Shown: positions 7,485 to 14,582 of the stretch, one piece after another
Layout: every line of letters starts with the position of its first letter
Position numbering within the stretch: position 1 is the first letter of the stretch
Assembly (NCBI GenBank): GCA_016200955.1
Contig: JACQDU010000593.1
Location: 1-14,893, forward strand
Length of the DNA: 14,893 bases
Direction: 5' to 3'
Origin: a bacterium
GTDB taxonomy: Bacteria > Planctomycetota > J058 > JACQDU01
Notes under the pieces: generated by a model
The model's input: the letters and a program-made list of their open reading frames with translations, nothing else
Databases searched by the model: none
Told to the model about the DNA's origin: nothing
Translations under genes and position numbers: made by a program

Positions 7485-7501
7485 GGGCGACGAAGTCGCC
7501 C
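7485..7501 (+). terminator. Short perfect hairpin after the coiled-coil gene
   Basis: GGGCGAC (7485-7491), loop GAA, GTCGCCC (7495-7501): a 7-bp perfect stem seven bases after the stop. No U-tract follows. It could end or partly attenuate transcription into the MamK-like gene, or stabilise the upstream message. Confidence 0.4.
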
Positions 7502-7673
7502 GTGCAGCCAGACACGCTTCTGGGATCACCCAATGCCAAGCCCACCGATATCCACGGATGCGCCGCTTTGCTCGAGCGGCTCACACCAACACGCTTCCAG
7601 CGCGTAAGATCACCCACCCGCATTCGCCCCCCGCGAATGACGACTCACAGAAAGGAATCTCCGGAGGACTGAC

Positions 7674-8768
7674 ATGGCCACGAAGGAAGACATGAAGATG
7701 ACCGACCTGCCGAAGAAGGCCGACGCGAAAGGGGTCCTCTACGTGGGGATCGACCTCGGCACCTCGCGCACGTCGGTCGCGGCGTCGAACGGCGTCCGCG
7801 AGACCGTCTACTCGTTCGTCGGTTACCCGAAGGACGTGGTCGCGAAGAAGCTCCTCAAGAAGGACGCTCTCTTCGGCAAGGAAGCCGTCGAGAAGCGCCT
7901 CTCGCTCGACCTCTACCGTCCCTTCGAGAAGGGCATCATCAAGTTCTCGAACGAGGAGACCTCGAGCGTCACGCCCGAGCAGGCCCAGAAGCAGATGCAG
8001 GCCGCGAAGGACCTCGTCCGCCACGCGCTCGGGATCGTGAAGTCGCGCAAGGACGAGCTCATCTACGGCGTCATCGGCTCGCCCGCGCGCGCGTCGATCA
8101 AGAACAAGGAGCAGATCCTCGAGGCCGCGCGCGGGATGCTCGATGCCGGCATGATCTGCAGCGAGCCGTTCGCCGTGGGCTACGGTCTCGATCTCCTCGA
8201 GGACACGCTCGTCATCGACATCGGCGCCGGCACCGTCGACCTCTGTCGAATGCACGGGACCCTACCCGCGGAGGAGGACCAGATCACGCTCACGACCGCC
8301 GGCGACTGGCTCGACCAGCAGCTCTACACGCTGTTCAAGCGGAAGGCTCCCAAGGCGGACTTCACGATCCACCAGGTGAAGGACATCAAGGAGAAGTACG
8401 CCTTCGTGACCGACTCCGCGGAGCCCGTCCGCGTCGAGCTCATCCAGAACGGCCTGCCCACGGTCTTCGACCTCACCGAGGAGATCCGCGAGGGCTGCCG
8501 CAAGATCGTCCCGCCGATCGTGCAGGCGATCCACCAGCTCGTCTCGACGTTCGACCCCGACTTCCAGAAGAAGCTCCGCGACAACGTCCTCCTCGGCGGC
8601 GGCGGCTCACAGATGATCGGCCTCGGCCGCGTCCTCGAGGAAGCCATGCGCAAGATGCTCGGCTCCGGCCGCGTCACGCAGGTGGAAGAGCCGACCTACG
8701 CCGGCGCGAACGGCGCCCTCAAGATGGCGCACGACATGCCGGAAGAGTACTGGAAGCGCCTGAGCTAG
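7674..8768 (+). CDS. MamK-like actin-family filament protein
   Basis: A 364-residue actin/Hsp70-fold ATPase. Phosphate-1 loop is VGIDLGTSRT (24-33), phosphate-2 DIGAGTVDL (182-190), and the adenosine loop LLGGGGSQMIGL (306-317). It matches MamK, the magnetosome filament protein, rather than MreB or DnaK. As I recall MamK, shared segments are FVGYPKDV (48-55), VIGSPARAS..NK (133-145), SEPFAVGYGLD (163-173, E164 the likely catalytic glutamate), GTLPAEEDQITLTTAG (195-210), and an ending MPEEYWKRL like MamK's LPPQYWRQL. Length is normal for MamK. MamK polymerises with ATP and positions magnetosomes; here no other mam gene is present, so the cargo is unknown. The ATG has a strong GGAGGA at 7663-7668. 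Its 5' region (7502-7670) is less GC-rich and noncoding. It probably functions with the coiled-coil protein encoded upstream. Confidence 0.88.
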   Translation: MATKEDMKMTDLPKKADAKGVLYVGIDLGTSRTSVAASNGVRETVYSFVGYPKDVVAKKLLKKDALFGKEAVEKRLSLDLYRPFEKGIIKFSNEETSSVTPEQAQKQMQAAKDLVRHALGIVKSRKDELIYGVIGSPARASIKNKEQILEAARGMLDAGMICSEPFAVGYGLDLLEDTLVIDIGAGTVDLCRMHGTLPAEEDQITLTTAGDWLDQQLYTLFKRKAPKADFTIHQVKDIKEKYAFVTDSAEPVRVELIQNGLPTVFDLTEEIREGCRKIVPPIVQAIHQLVSTFDPDFQKKLRDNVLLGGGGSQMIGLGRVLEEAMRKMLGSGRVTQVEEPTYAGANGALKMAHDMPEEYWKRLS

Positions 8769-8779
8769 GCGCTCCCGCT

Positions 8780-8807
8780 GGGGGCTGGGGCTTCGGCCCC
8801 AGACCCC
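8780..8807. terminator. UUCG-capped hairpin between convergent genes
   Basis: Inner 7-bp stem CTGGGGC/GCCCCAG closes a TTCG tetraloop (8792-8795). After one G-A mismatch a further 4-bp GGGG/CCCC stem extends it. It lies 11 bases after the MamK-like stop and upstream of the convergent peptidase stop. No U-run is present on either strand, so it is a probable but non-canonical terminator, possibly acting in both directions. Confidence 0.55.
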
Positions 8808-8884
8808 ATCACCGTCTTCCACACGCTCCACCGGATCCGTGTTGGCTGCCACCCCCGAGGGAAGCGGAGAGGGCGGAGCCCTTC

Positions 8885-10255
8885 TCAAGCAACGCAGAAG
8901 GCTTCAACCGCGGAGCAGAGAACCGACACGCCCCAGCGGAAGCCGTCGAGGGGGATGCGCTCGTCGTGGGCGTGGTAGAGCGAGGCGAAGTCGAGGCCCT
9001 CGGGGAGCCTCACGGGGTTGAAGCCGTACGTCTTGACTCGGAGGGCCGAGAGGGGCTGCGCGTCCGTGAAGCCGGAGATCATGTAGGGGAGCGCGACGGC
9101 GCCCGGGTCGTGCTCGGTTATCGTGCGGGCGAGGAGATCGAAGAGAGGCGTCGAGGAGTCGACGACGTGAGGGGGCGCTTCTCGCAGGACCTCGATGCGG
9201 ATCCCGTCTTGATCCTGGCCGAGCGCGGCCTTCACTTCCTCGATGAGATCGCCGGTCGTGAAGCCGGGGACGATCCTCCCGTCGAGGACCGCGGAAGCGC
9301 GGGAGGGGATCACGTTCTCCTTCGAGCCCGCCTCGAGCACCGTGGGCGAGACGGTGTTCCTGAGAGTCGCGTTGAGCGTCCTCGCGCGGGCCTCGGGGAT
9401 GTGTCGGAGGAGGAAGTCCGTGAGCCAGGGCGTGGCGAGCCGGCGGAAGAGGCGGCCCCAAGTTCCTCCAACGCGGTCTCCGAGGCCATGGAGAAACGCG
9501 CGGGCGGGCGCGCTCACGTGCACCGGGAGAGCTCGCGGGTGGAGGCGCCCGACCGCCCGCGCGAGCCGGAGCACCGCGTTGTCGGCGTGAGGGAGCGAGC
9601 CGTGCCCGGGCTTTCCCTCGGCCGTGAGTCGGAGCCACGCGACCCCTCGCTCGGCGACCTGGATCGGGTAGACGCGCTTTCCCTCGACGTGGAGCGTGAA
9701 GCCGCCGACCTCGCAGAGCGCCCACTCCGCGCGAAGAGCGTCGGGCTCGTGCGCCACGAGCCAGCGCGATCCCTTGTCCGAGCCGGCCTCCTCGTCCGCG
9801 ACGCCCGCGAGCACGACATCGCGCCGGAGCGCGACTCCGCGCCGCTTCAGGTGAAGCACGCAGGTGAGCGAGAGAGCCGCGAGGCTCTTCATGTCGACGG
9901 CGCCTCTCCCCCAGACGCAGCCGCCCGCGATCTCGCCCGAGAAGGGGTCGTGCGACCACTGCGCGCGCTCCGCCGGCACTACGTCCAGGTGAGAGATCAT
10001 GAGGAGCGGCCCGCCGGCGTCTCCGGGCGCGATCCCTCCGAGGGTCGGCGCCGTCGCCTTGAGCCGCGCCACGACGCTCCCACGACCGGGGACGGGCTCG
10101 TGGACCGTTGCCGGGATCCCCGCGTCTTCCAGGACCTTCTTCATGTAAGTCGCCGCCGCGGTCTCGTTCCCGGGCGGGTTCGTCGTGTCGATCCGCAGGA
10201 GGTTCTGGAGGTGAGAGACGGCCTCGTCTTTCAGGGCCTCGGGCACCGCGAGCAT
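8885..10255 (-). CDS. M20-family zinc metallopeptidase/deacylase
   Basis: 456 residues, usual length for M20 enzymes of the carboxypeptidase/ArgE-DapE type. The di-zinc site is complete: HLD at 89-91 (H89, catalytic D91), bridging D121 in GRGAVDMKS, EE at 155-156 (general base E155 and metal ligand E156), acidic ligand E182, and the final His H428 in HAHDERI. H218 in KPGHGS marks the inserted dimerisation domain (about 200-330), which also has the typical ENVIPSRASAVLDGRIVPG segment. It hydrolyses an amide bond of a peptide or N-acyl amino acid; substrate cannot be told from sequence. No signal peptide is seen, so it is cytoplasmic. The ATG at 10255 has a modest AAGG upstream. It lies 38 bases downstream of the broken membrane-protein gene. 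Confidence 0.92.
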   Translation of the reverse strand: MLAVPEALKDEAVSHLQNLLRIDTTNPPGNETAAATYMKKVLEDAGIPATVHEPVPGRGSVVARLKATAPTLGGIAPGDAGGPLLMISHLDVVPAERAQWSHDPFSGEIAGGCVWGRGAVDMKSLAALSLTCVLHLKRRGVALRRDVVLAGVADEEAGSDKGSRWLVAHEPDALRAEWALCEVGGFTLHVEGKRVYPIQVAERGVAWLRLTAEGKPGHGSLPHADNAVLRLARAVGRLHPRALPVHVSAPARAFLHGLGDRVGGTWGRLFRRLATPWLTDFLLRHIPEARARTLNATLRNTVSPTVLEAGSKENVIPSRASAVLDGRIVPGFTTGDLIEEVKAALGQDQDGIRIEVLREAPPHVVDSSTPLFDLLARTITEHDPGAVALPYMISGFTDAQPLSALRVKTYGFNPVRLPEGLDFASLYHAHDERIPLDGFRWGVSVLCSAVEAFCVA

Positions 10256-10293
10256 GCAGCCTTAGACCACGCGCGTGCCCTCGGCGCCAACGA

Positions 10294-10614
10294 TCACCAG
10301 CGCATGTCCGGCGCGCCGAGCAAGCACTCCGCGTACTTGACGAGGGCGAGGATCGCGCCGTTTCCGCCGACGCCCACGGCGCCCGCCAGGAGCCACAACG
10401 ACGCCACGCCCCGCCTTCGAGAGAGCGCGGCCGCGGCGTATCCGAGCGCGATCGCCGCGAGGCCCAGGAACAGCCCCAACCAGAGCTTGTTCCAGAGGCC
10501 CGGGAGCGGTGCCAGGAGGGCGTCGAGACCAGGTCACACGCCTCTTCCCACGGCGAGCAGGCTCACGGCGGACACCACGAGTAGCAGCGCGCAAACCTTC
10601 CTGGCAGTCCTCAT
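10294..10614 (-). pseudogene. Small membrane-protein gene interrupted by an in-frame TGA
   Basis: An ATG at 10614 has the best Shine-Dalgarno in the window (AGGAGG at 10623-10628, 8-nt spacing). It opens a hydrophobic N-terminus (RKVCALLLVVSAVSLLAVG) that stops at TGA 10534-10536 after 26 codons. In the same frame the sequence continues without a stop for 79 codons to TGA 10294-10296. This part encodes a linker (PGLDALLAPLPGLWNKLW) and two more hydrophobic segments with a basic RRR turn between. Read through, it would be a 106-codon protein with three membrane segments. The likeliest reading is a nonsense mutation in a real small membrane-protein gene, or a sequence error; readthrough or recoding is less likely because TGA is the normal stop of many neighbours. 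A separate TTG start at 10479 could give a 61-residue product. Function is unknown. Confidence 0.55.
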
Positions 10615-10764
10615 GGCTCGTCCCTCCTGTCTTCTCCTTGAAGGAATGCGAGCATCGTGCCCTTCGTAACTCCTTGCTCCACGGGCTCCGACCGGCGGGA
10701 CGCGTTCAATGCCTGACGCCCGGCCCGACGCGTGTGCCCACAACCATGGCGAGGCGAGGGACTG

Positions 10765-10915
10765 GTGAGCTTCATCGACCGCCCGATGGGCGAAAAAAAG
10801 CCCGAGGTGAGCTCCAGTCGAGCCCGAGACGAGCTTCATCGAGTTCTCGGACGAGCTCCATCGAGCCCGAAATGAGCCCCATCGAGCACCCGGCGAGCTG
10901 CACCGAGGCGTCGAA
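10765..10915. repeat. Degenerate 21-23 bp tandem repeat
   Basis: Five adjoining units start at 10807, 10830, 10852, 10873 and 10894, each near CGAGCTCCATCGAGCCCGA. A sixth, separated copy (GTGAGCTTCATCGACC...) starts at 10765. Copies differ at several positions and unit length drifts from 21 to 23. The array begins 32 bases after the response-regulator stop. It could be a decayed minisatellite or a set of binding sites; nothing proves either. Confidence 0.65.
10788..10803 (-). terminator. Weak candidate terminator with T7 tract
   Basis: On the minus strand GGGC, seven Ts, C, GCCC. The seven-T run is the only homopolymer of this sort in the window and lies about 150 bases after the response-regulator gene. 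The stem is only 4 bp and contains the T-run in its loop, so it is not a classical terminator. Confidence 0.2.
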
Positions 10916-10947
10916 TTCGTTCTCCCGGTTCGGTTGAACCCGAAGCT

Positions 10948-11667
10948 TCAGGCTTTCTGGACGTCGGGCGTGAACTTGTAGCCGACGCCGCGGATGCTCG
11001 TGATCATCTGAGGGTCCTCGGCGTTGTCCTCGATCGCCTTCCTGAGCTTGACGATGTGGTTGTCGACCGTGCGCGTCGTGGGGAAGACGTCGTAACCCCA
11101 GACCTTGTCGAGGAGCTCGTTGCGCGAGATGACCTTGCCGGCGTTCTCGATGAAGAGCTTCAGGATCTTGAGCTCGCGCGGGGTGAGGTCGAGCTTCTGG
11201 CCCTTCTTCGTCGCCTCGAAGGTCACGAAGTTCACGTGCACGTCCGCCCAGCGAGCCTCCTTCCACTCCTTGGGCGGCTCCGTGCGGCGCAAGACGGCTT
11301 GCACGCGGGCCATGAGCTCGGTCACGGAGAAGGGCTTCGCGACGTAGTCGTCGGCGCCGAGCTTGAGGCCGCGGACCTTGTCCTCCTCGGCCTTCTTCGC
11401 CGTGAGGCAGATCACGGCGCCGCGGATCCGGTTCTCGCGGAGCTTCTTGAGCACGTCGAAGCCGGACATCTTCGGGATCATGATGTCGAGGATCACGAGG
11501 TCCGGGTCCTCGCTGAGCCCGAGCCTGAGCCCCTCGGCGCCGTCCGACGCCGTGATGACCTTGTAGCCCTCGACCTCGAGGTTGTCCTTGATCCCGGTGA
11601 GGATCGGCGGCTCGTCCTCGACCACGAGGATCTTCCTCGTCGACGGGTCGAACGCGGCACCGCTCAT
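10948..11667 (-). CDS. OmpR/PhoB-type response regulator
   Basis: 239 residues. The receiver domain (about 11-125) has acidic pocket E17/D18, phosphoacceptor D61 in LVILDIMIPKMSG, T89 and K111 in KPF. The C-terminal winged-helix DNA-binding domain (about 140-234) shows the usual LTPRELKILKLF and RTVDNHIVKLRKAIE recognition helix, ending RGVGYKF. All phosphorylation residues are intact, so it should be a phospho-dependent transcription factor. The ATG at 11667 overlaps the sensor kinase stop as ATGA and has GGAGG at 11677-11681, indicating translational coupling. Its target genes are not evident; the repeats just downstream are a conceivable but untested binding array. Confidence 0.95.
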   Translation of the reverse strand: MSGAAFDPSTRKILVVEDEPPILTGIKDNLEVEGYKVITASDGAEGLRLGLSEDPDLVILDIMIPKMSGFDVLKKLRENRIRGAVICLTAKKAEEDKVRGLKLGADDYVAKPFSVTELMARVQAVLRRTEPPKEWKEARWADVHVNFVTFEATKKGQKLDLTPRELKILKLFIENAGKVISRNELLDKVWGYDVFPTTRTVDNHIVKLRKAIEDNAEDPQMITSIRGVGYKFTPDVQKA

Positions 11668-14000
11668 GCGCGAGAACCTCCGTTGGGCAAAGTGCCCGGC
11701 GCCGGGCCGCTCTGGGGGAACATGGCCGACGACTGCGTCACCGGCGGCGGCCACATCACGTTGCGATAGTCTTTCACGATCGGCAAGAGGATGGTGAAGG
11801 TCGAGCCCTTCCCGCGCTCGCTCTCGACCCGGATCTTGCCCTCGTGGGCTCGCACGACCTCGTCCACGAGAGCCAGGCCGAGCCCGGCTCCCTTGACCTC
11901 TCGCGTGAGAGGATCGCCCGCGCGGTAGAAGCGCTCGAAGATCCGCTCGAGGTCGTCGGTCTCGATCCCGACTCCTTTGTCCTCGACGGACACGGCGATG
12001 CTGTCGCCTTCTCGCGCGACGGCGACCCGGACGTAGCGCGACTCTCCCGAGTACTTCACGGCGTTCGTGAGGAGGTTCAGGACCGCTCTCACGAGAGCGT
12101 CGCGGTCGAGGTCCACCGGCGGGAGAGCCCGGATCGCGGGAAGGTCCAGGTAGAGCTCGAAGCCTCGCATCTCGGCCGAGTGCCGGAAGAGGTCGATCGC
12201 CTCGCGTACGGCCTCGGCCACGTCGTGCTCCGCGAGGACCCACGGGCGCTTCCCCTCGCCGAGCCGGGCGAAGTCGAGGATGTCCTCGATCATGCGCTGG
12301 AGCCGGTCGCTCTCCTTGATGATGCTCTCGAGGTACTTCTTCCGCTTCTCCTCCTTCGCCCGGCCGAGCGCGAGCGTCTCGGCGTACATGCGGATCGACG
12401 TGAGAGGAGTCTTGAGCTCGTGGGTCACGTTCGAGACGAAGTCCTGCTTCATGCGAGCCAGCTCGAGCGAGCGCGTGACCGAGCGTAAGGTCGCCGTCCC
12501 GCCGGCCGCGGCCGCGACGAGAGCGAGCGCGAAGAGCGCGAAGAAGAGGACGGCCCGCTGCCGCGTCTTCTGGGCGAGTCCCTCGCTCGAGCGGAGCGCG
12601 CGGAGCTGCCAGAGAGGCGGCGGGTCGAGGGCCACGGTCGCCTGAACGGCGTCCGTCTCTCGCGTGTGCCCGAGCTCGTCGGGCGCGGCCTCGGCTCCCG
12701 CGTAGGCGCGCACGACGCCGCGCGGGTCGAGCGCCGCGAGCGCGACGGCCGCTTCCTTCGGGAGATCGCGCGTCTCCGTGACGCAGACCGGCCCGATCAC
12801 CTCGCGCGCGAGCACCTCGAGGTCGACTTCCACGCCGAAGACGATCCTCTGCGACCGCGCCTCGCTCGTGACGGAAACGGCCCTGTAAGCGATGAGTATC
12901 GGCGGCCGCTGCATGCTCGAGTAGAGGTGGAGGAGCTCGCCCGGCCTCTCTCTCTTCAGGGCCGCGCGGAGCGGCTCTCCCAGCTCTCCTTCGAGGTCCT
13001 TCACGCGAGCGAGGCGCGCGCGCACGTCCGCCTCCGCGTGGGCGAGGAGCGCCGCGCCGGCGGTCGGCAGCTCACAGGGATCGCCGTCCTGGCTCGCCGG
13101 TCCGGCCGACCACACGGCCGCGATCCCGTCCACGATCCCCCGCGCCTGCTTGAGCGAGCTCTCCCATTCGGACGAGGACAGCCCGTGAAGCTCGCCCGCG
13201 AGGAGCGCTCGCGCGAGGTCTCGCGCCGCCGAGAACGCGAGGAGCGGCTCCGAGCGGAACTTGAGCAGCTCCGCTCGCCTGAGCACCGCGAGCGGCCGGA
13301 GCGCCGATCCGCTCTCGTCGCGGATCCCGTGAGCGAGCCCGGCCGCGCGCGCGTAGGCCGCCGCCGCCGCGTCGCCGTTCCCGAGCCCTTCGAGCGCGCG
13401 CGCCCGCCGGAACGCGGCCCGAGCGCGAAGCGTCGCCGGAGCGTCCTGGTCCTCGGCGACTCTCAGGAAGGTCGTGGCCGCCTGAGCGAGGTCGCCTCTC
13501 TCCGCCGACGCGAGGGCCTGATCGTAGGCCGCGCTCGCACGACGGCGAGCCGCGAGCGCCTCGGGGCTCGGCGCCTCGTCGGGATCCTCGGCCGGCGGCG
13601 GCGAGCCCTCGGGCCTGTAAGGCGCGCGAGGTTCGGGGAGCAGGACCTTCCCTTCCTCGTCGATCGCGAGGAAGCGCGACGCGATCGGGTGTCTCGTGCG
13701 GCTGAGCTCGAGCGTCCGCTCGAGCTGGAGGCGACCCTGGGGATCGCGCGAGAGGATCGGAGCCACGTCCTGCGGGAAGCAGGCCTCCTCCGCGTTGCGC
13801 ACGGCTTGCGCGATCGCCGTGCGTGCGGACTGCGCGAAGCTCCGAGCGTGCTCCTCCTCCGCCCTCTCTTGCCCGATACGGTCGGTCTGGAGCGCGAACC
13901 AGGAGAGGTAAGCGAGCACGCCGAGAGGCGGCACGACCGCGACGAGGAAGGCGAGGGCAACGCGCCGCCGCTCACGTCGCGGGTCGCGCAAGTCGGGCAC
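11664..14000 (-). CDS. Membrane sensor histidine kinase with TPR-like region in its sensor
   Basis: 778 residues from a GTG start. A membrane helix at about 14-36 and a second at about 482-505 bracket a very large sensor region of some 440 residues. Part of it (about 150-225) looks like TPR helices (AYDQALASAERGDLAQAATTFLRVAE...). The DHp helix has H527 in NVTHELKTPLTS. The ATPase has the N box NLLTNAVKYS (642-651), G1 VEDKGVGI (D674) and G2 KGAGLGLAL, then GKGSTFTILLP. A Pro/Ser-rich tail of about 35 residues follows. It should autophosphorylate and pass phosphate to the regulator encoded immediately after it (4-nt overlap). The GTG at 14000 is preferred because GGAGG lies at 14008-14012 with 7-nt spacing; a TTG at 14018 would lie almost in the putative -10 box. 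Confidence 0.92.
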   Translation of the reverse strand: MPDLRDPRRERRRVALAFLVAVVPPLGVLAYLSWFALQTDRIGQERAEEEHARSFAQSARTAIAQAVRNAEEACFPQDVAPILSRDPQGRLQLERTLELSRTRHPIASRFLAIDEEGKVLLPEPRAPYRPEGSPPPAEDPDEAPSPEALAARRRASAAYDQALASAERGDLAQAATTFLRVAEDQDAPATLRARAAFRRARALEGLGNGDAAAAAYARAAGLAHGIRDESGSALRPLAVLRRAELLKFRSEPLLAFSAARDLARALLAGELHGLSSSEWESSLKQARGIVDGIAAVWSAGPASQDGDPCELPTAGAALLAHAEADVRARLARVKDLEGELGEPLRAALKRERPGELLHLYSSMQRPPILIAYRAVSVTSEARSQRIVFGVEVDLEVLAREVIGPVCVTETRDLPKEAAVALAALDPRGVVRAYAGAEAAPDELGHTRETDAVQATVALDPPPLWQLRALRSSEGLAQKTRQRAVLFFALFALALVAAAAGGTATLRSVTRSLELARMKQDFVSNVTHELKTPLTSIRMYAETLALGRAKEEKRKKYLESIIKESDRLQRMIEDILDFARLGEGKRPWVLAEHDVAEAVREAIDLFRHSAEMRGFELYLDLPAIRALPPVDLDRDALVRAVLNLLTNAVKYSGESRYVRVAVAREGDSIAVSVEDKGVGIETDDLERIFERFYRAGDPLTREVKGAGLGLALVDEVVRAHEGKIRVESERGKGSTFTILLPIVKDYRNVMWPPPVTQSSAMFPQSGPAPGTLPNGGSRA

Positions 14001-14019
14001 GCCGGGGCCTCCGCCCAAG

Positions 14020-14049
14020 AGCGTATCCGAAAGAGCGCCTTCGCGTCAG
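14020..14049 (-). promoter_or_regulatory. Candidate promoter of the sensor kinase/regulator operon
   Basis: Minus strand CTGACG (14049-14044), an 18-base spacer, and TACGCT (14025-14020). Matches to consensus are moderate. Transcription would begin near 14013, placing the GGAGG and the GTG at 14000 in a very short leader. It lies between the CACGGAGA repeat and the gene. Confidence 0.3.
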
Positions 14050-14075
14050 CGAACTTCAGGGGGAAACGGCTTCGC

Positions 14076-14148
14076 CACGGAGGCACGGAGACACGGAGAA
14101 AGGCACGGACGTCCCGATCTCGTCGTTTTCGTGCCTCAATGTCTCCGT
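14076..14148. repeat. CACGGAGA short tandem repeat forming an imperfect hairpin
   Basis: Tandem 8-mers CACGGAGG, CACGGAGA, CACGGAGA (14076-14099) are followed by AAGG and CACGGAC. An inverted counterpart lies downstream: ACGGAGACA (14085-14093) pairs with TGTCTCCGT (14140-14148), and GGCACG (14102-14107) with CGTGCC (14130-14135), with unpaired bases between. This CACGGAGACACGGAG motif is, from my recall, a dispersed intergenic repeat seen in many environmental bacterial genomes. The right arm enters the 3' end of the dehydratase gene and supplies its last codons. Confidence 0.65.
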
Positions 14149-14582
14149 CGCGAGCTTTCTTCGTCGCCCGTCGAGAGCGTGAGGGCGCCCGCCGCCGCGC
14201 TCTCTCCCCGGACGGTCGCCTGGACCTCGAAGCGAGCGGCCGAGCCGAAGCGGCGCTCGAGCGTCGCGCGCAGCACGATCTCCTCGTCGGGGTGGACGAG
14301 CCGCCGGAAGCGCATCTGGTCCACTCCCGCGAGGTATCCGTGGACGGGCAGGCCGTCCTCCGGGATCAGGACGATCCCCGAGAGCTGCGCGAGCGCCTCG
14401 ATCAGGATCACTCCCGGCACGAGCGGCTCTCCCGGGAGGTGGTTCTCGAAGACCCGGTCGCCGACAGGGAACATCTTTCGGCCGCTGGCCGTCTTCATGT
14501 GGATGAGCTGGTCGATCGCGTCGAGGAAGAGAAACGGCGGCTTCTGCGGGAGAAAACCGATGTAGCGGTCGAGCTCTCTCAC
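14136..14582 (-). CDS. FabZ-like hot-dog (3R)-hydroxyacyl-ACP dehydratase
   Basis: 148 residues, GTG start. The hot-dog fold is recognisable by LPQKPPFLFLD (11-21; FabZ proteins usually have LPHR, so one His is Gln here), the catalytic segment NHLPGEPLVPGVILIEALAQ with active-site H48 and E62, and the YLAGVDQMRFRRLVHPDEEI strand. It should dehydrate 3-hydroxyacyl-ACP to the enoyl form, or be a related thioester enzyme of a polyketide or specialised lipid pathway; a second FabZ-like role is plausible. The start overlaps the upstream methyltransferase stop (GTGA), with GGAGG four bases before it, so the two are translationally coupled. The last residues (RRRH) and the stop codon are encoded inside the CACGGAGA repeat element, so the native C-terminus may have been replaced. 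Confidence 0.85.
   Translation of the reverse strand: MRELDRYIGFLPQKPPFLFLDAIDQLIHMKTASGRKMFPVGDRVFENHLPGEPLVPGVILIEALAQLSGIVLIPEDGLPVHGYLAGVDQMRFRRLVHPDEEIVLRATLERRFGSAARFEVQATVRGESAAAGALTLSTGDEESSRRRH

Larger units (their letters stand above)
10615..10947. other. 333-bp gene-poor region with tandem repeats
   Basis: This gap between the broken membrane-protein gene and the response-regulator stop holds no convincing coding frame on either strand; open frames across it are out-of-frame extensions. Its left part (10620-10760) is less GC-rich and holds the AGGAGG of the membrane-protein gene. The middle has an A7 tract (10793-10799) and the right part the ~22-bp degenerate repeats. No clear promoter was found. 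Confidence 0.6.

Noticed and set aside
7522..7537. Possible sigma54 -24/-12 promoter (GG-N10-GC) upstream of the MamK-like gene, attractive because a sigma54 activator is nearby
   Set aside because: Only the invariant GG and GC and a few other bases match; the flanking consensus is poor and such spacing is frequent by chance in GC-rich DNA.
10294..10479. Stand-alone 61-residue membrane protein from a TTG start
   Set aside because: No ribosome-binding site before the TTG; the frame extends upstream to the TGA and matches better as the rest of the interrupted gene, so it is kept only as an alternative.
10765..10915. CRISPR array
   Set aside because: Units adjoin without spacers, are too degenerate and no cas gene is nearby.
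10509..10937. Plus-strand open frame across the tandem repeats
   Set aside because: No ribosome-binding site, composition driven by the repeats, and it covers the start region of the better supported minus-strand membrane-protein gene.
14019..14135. Small plus-strand proteins starting in the CACGGAGA repeat
   Set aside because: The repeat gives open frames in several phases (HGGTE/HGDTE-type peptides) that continue only as antisense of the dehydratase or sensor kinase.
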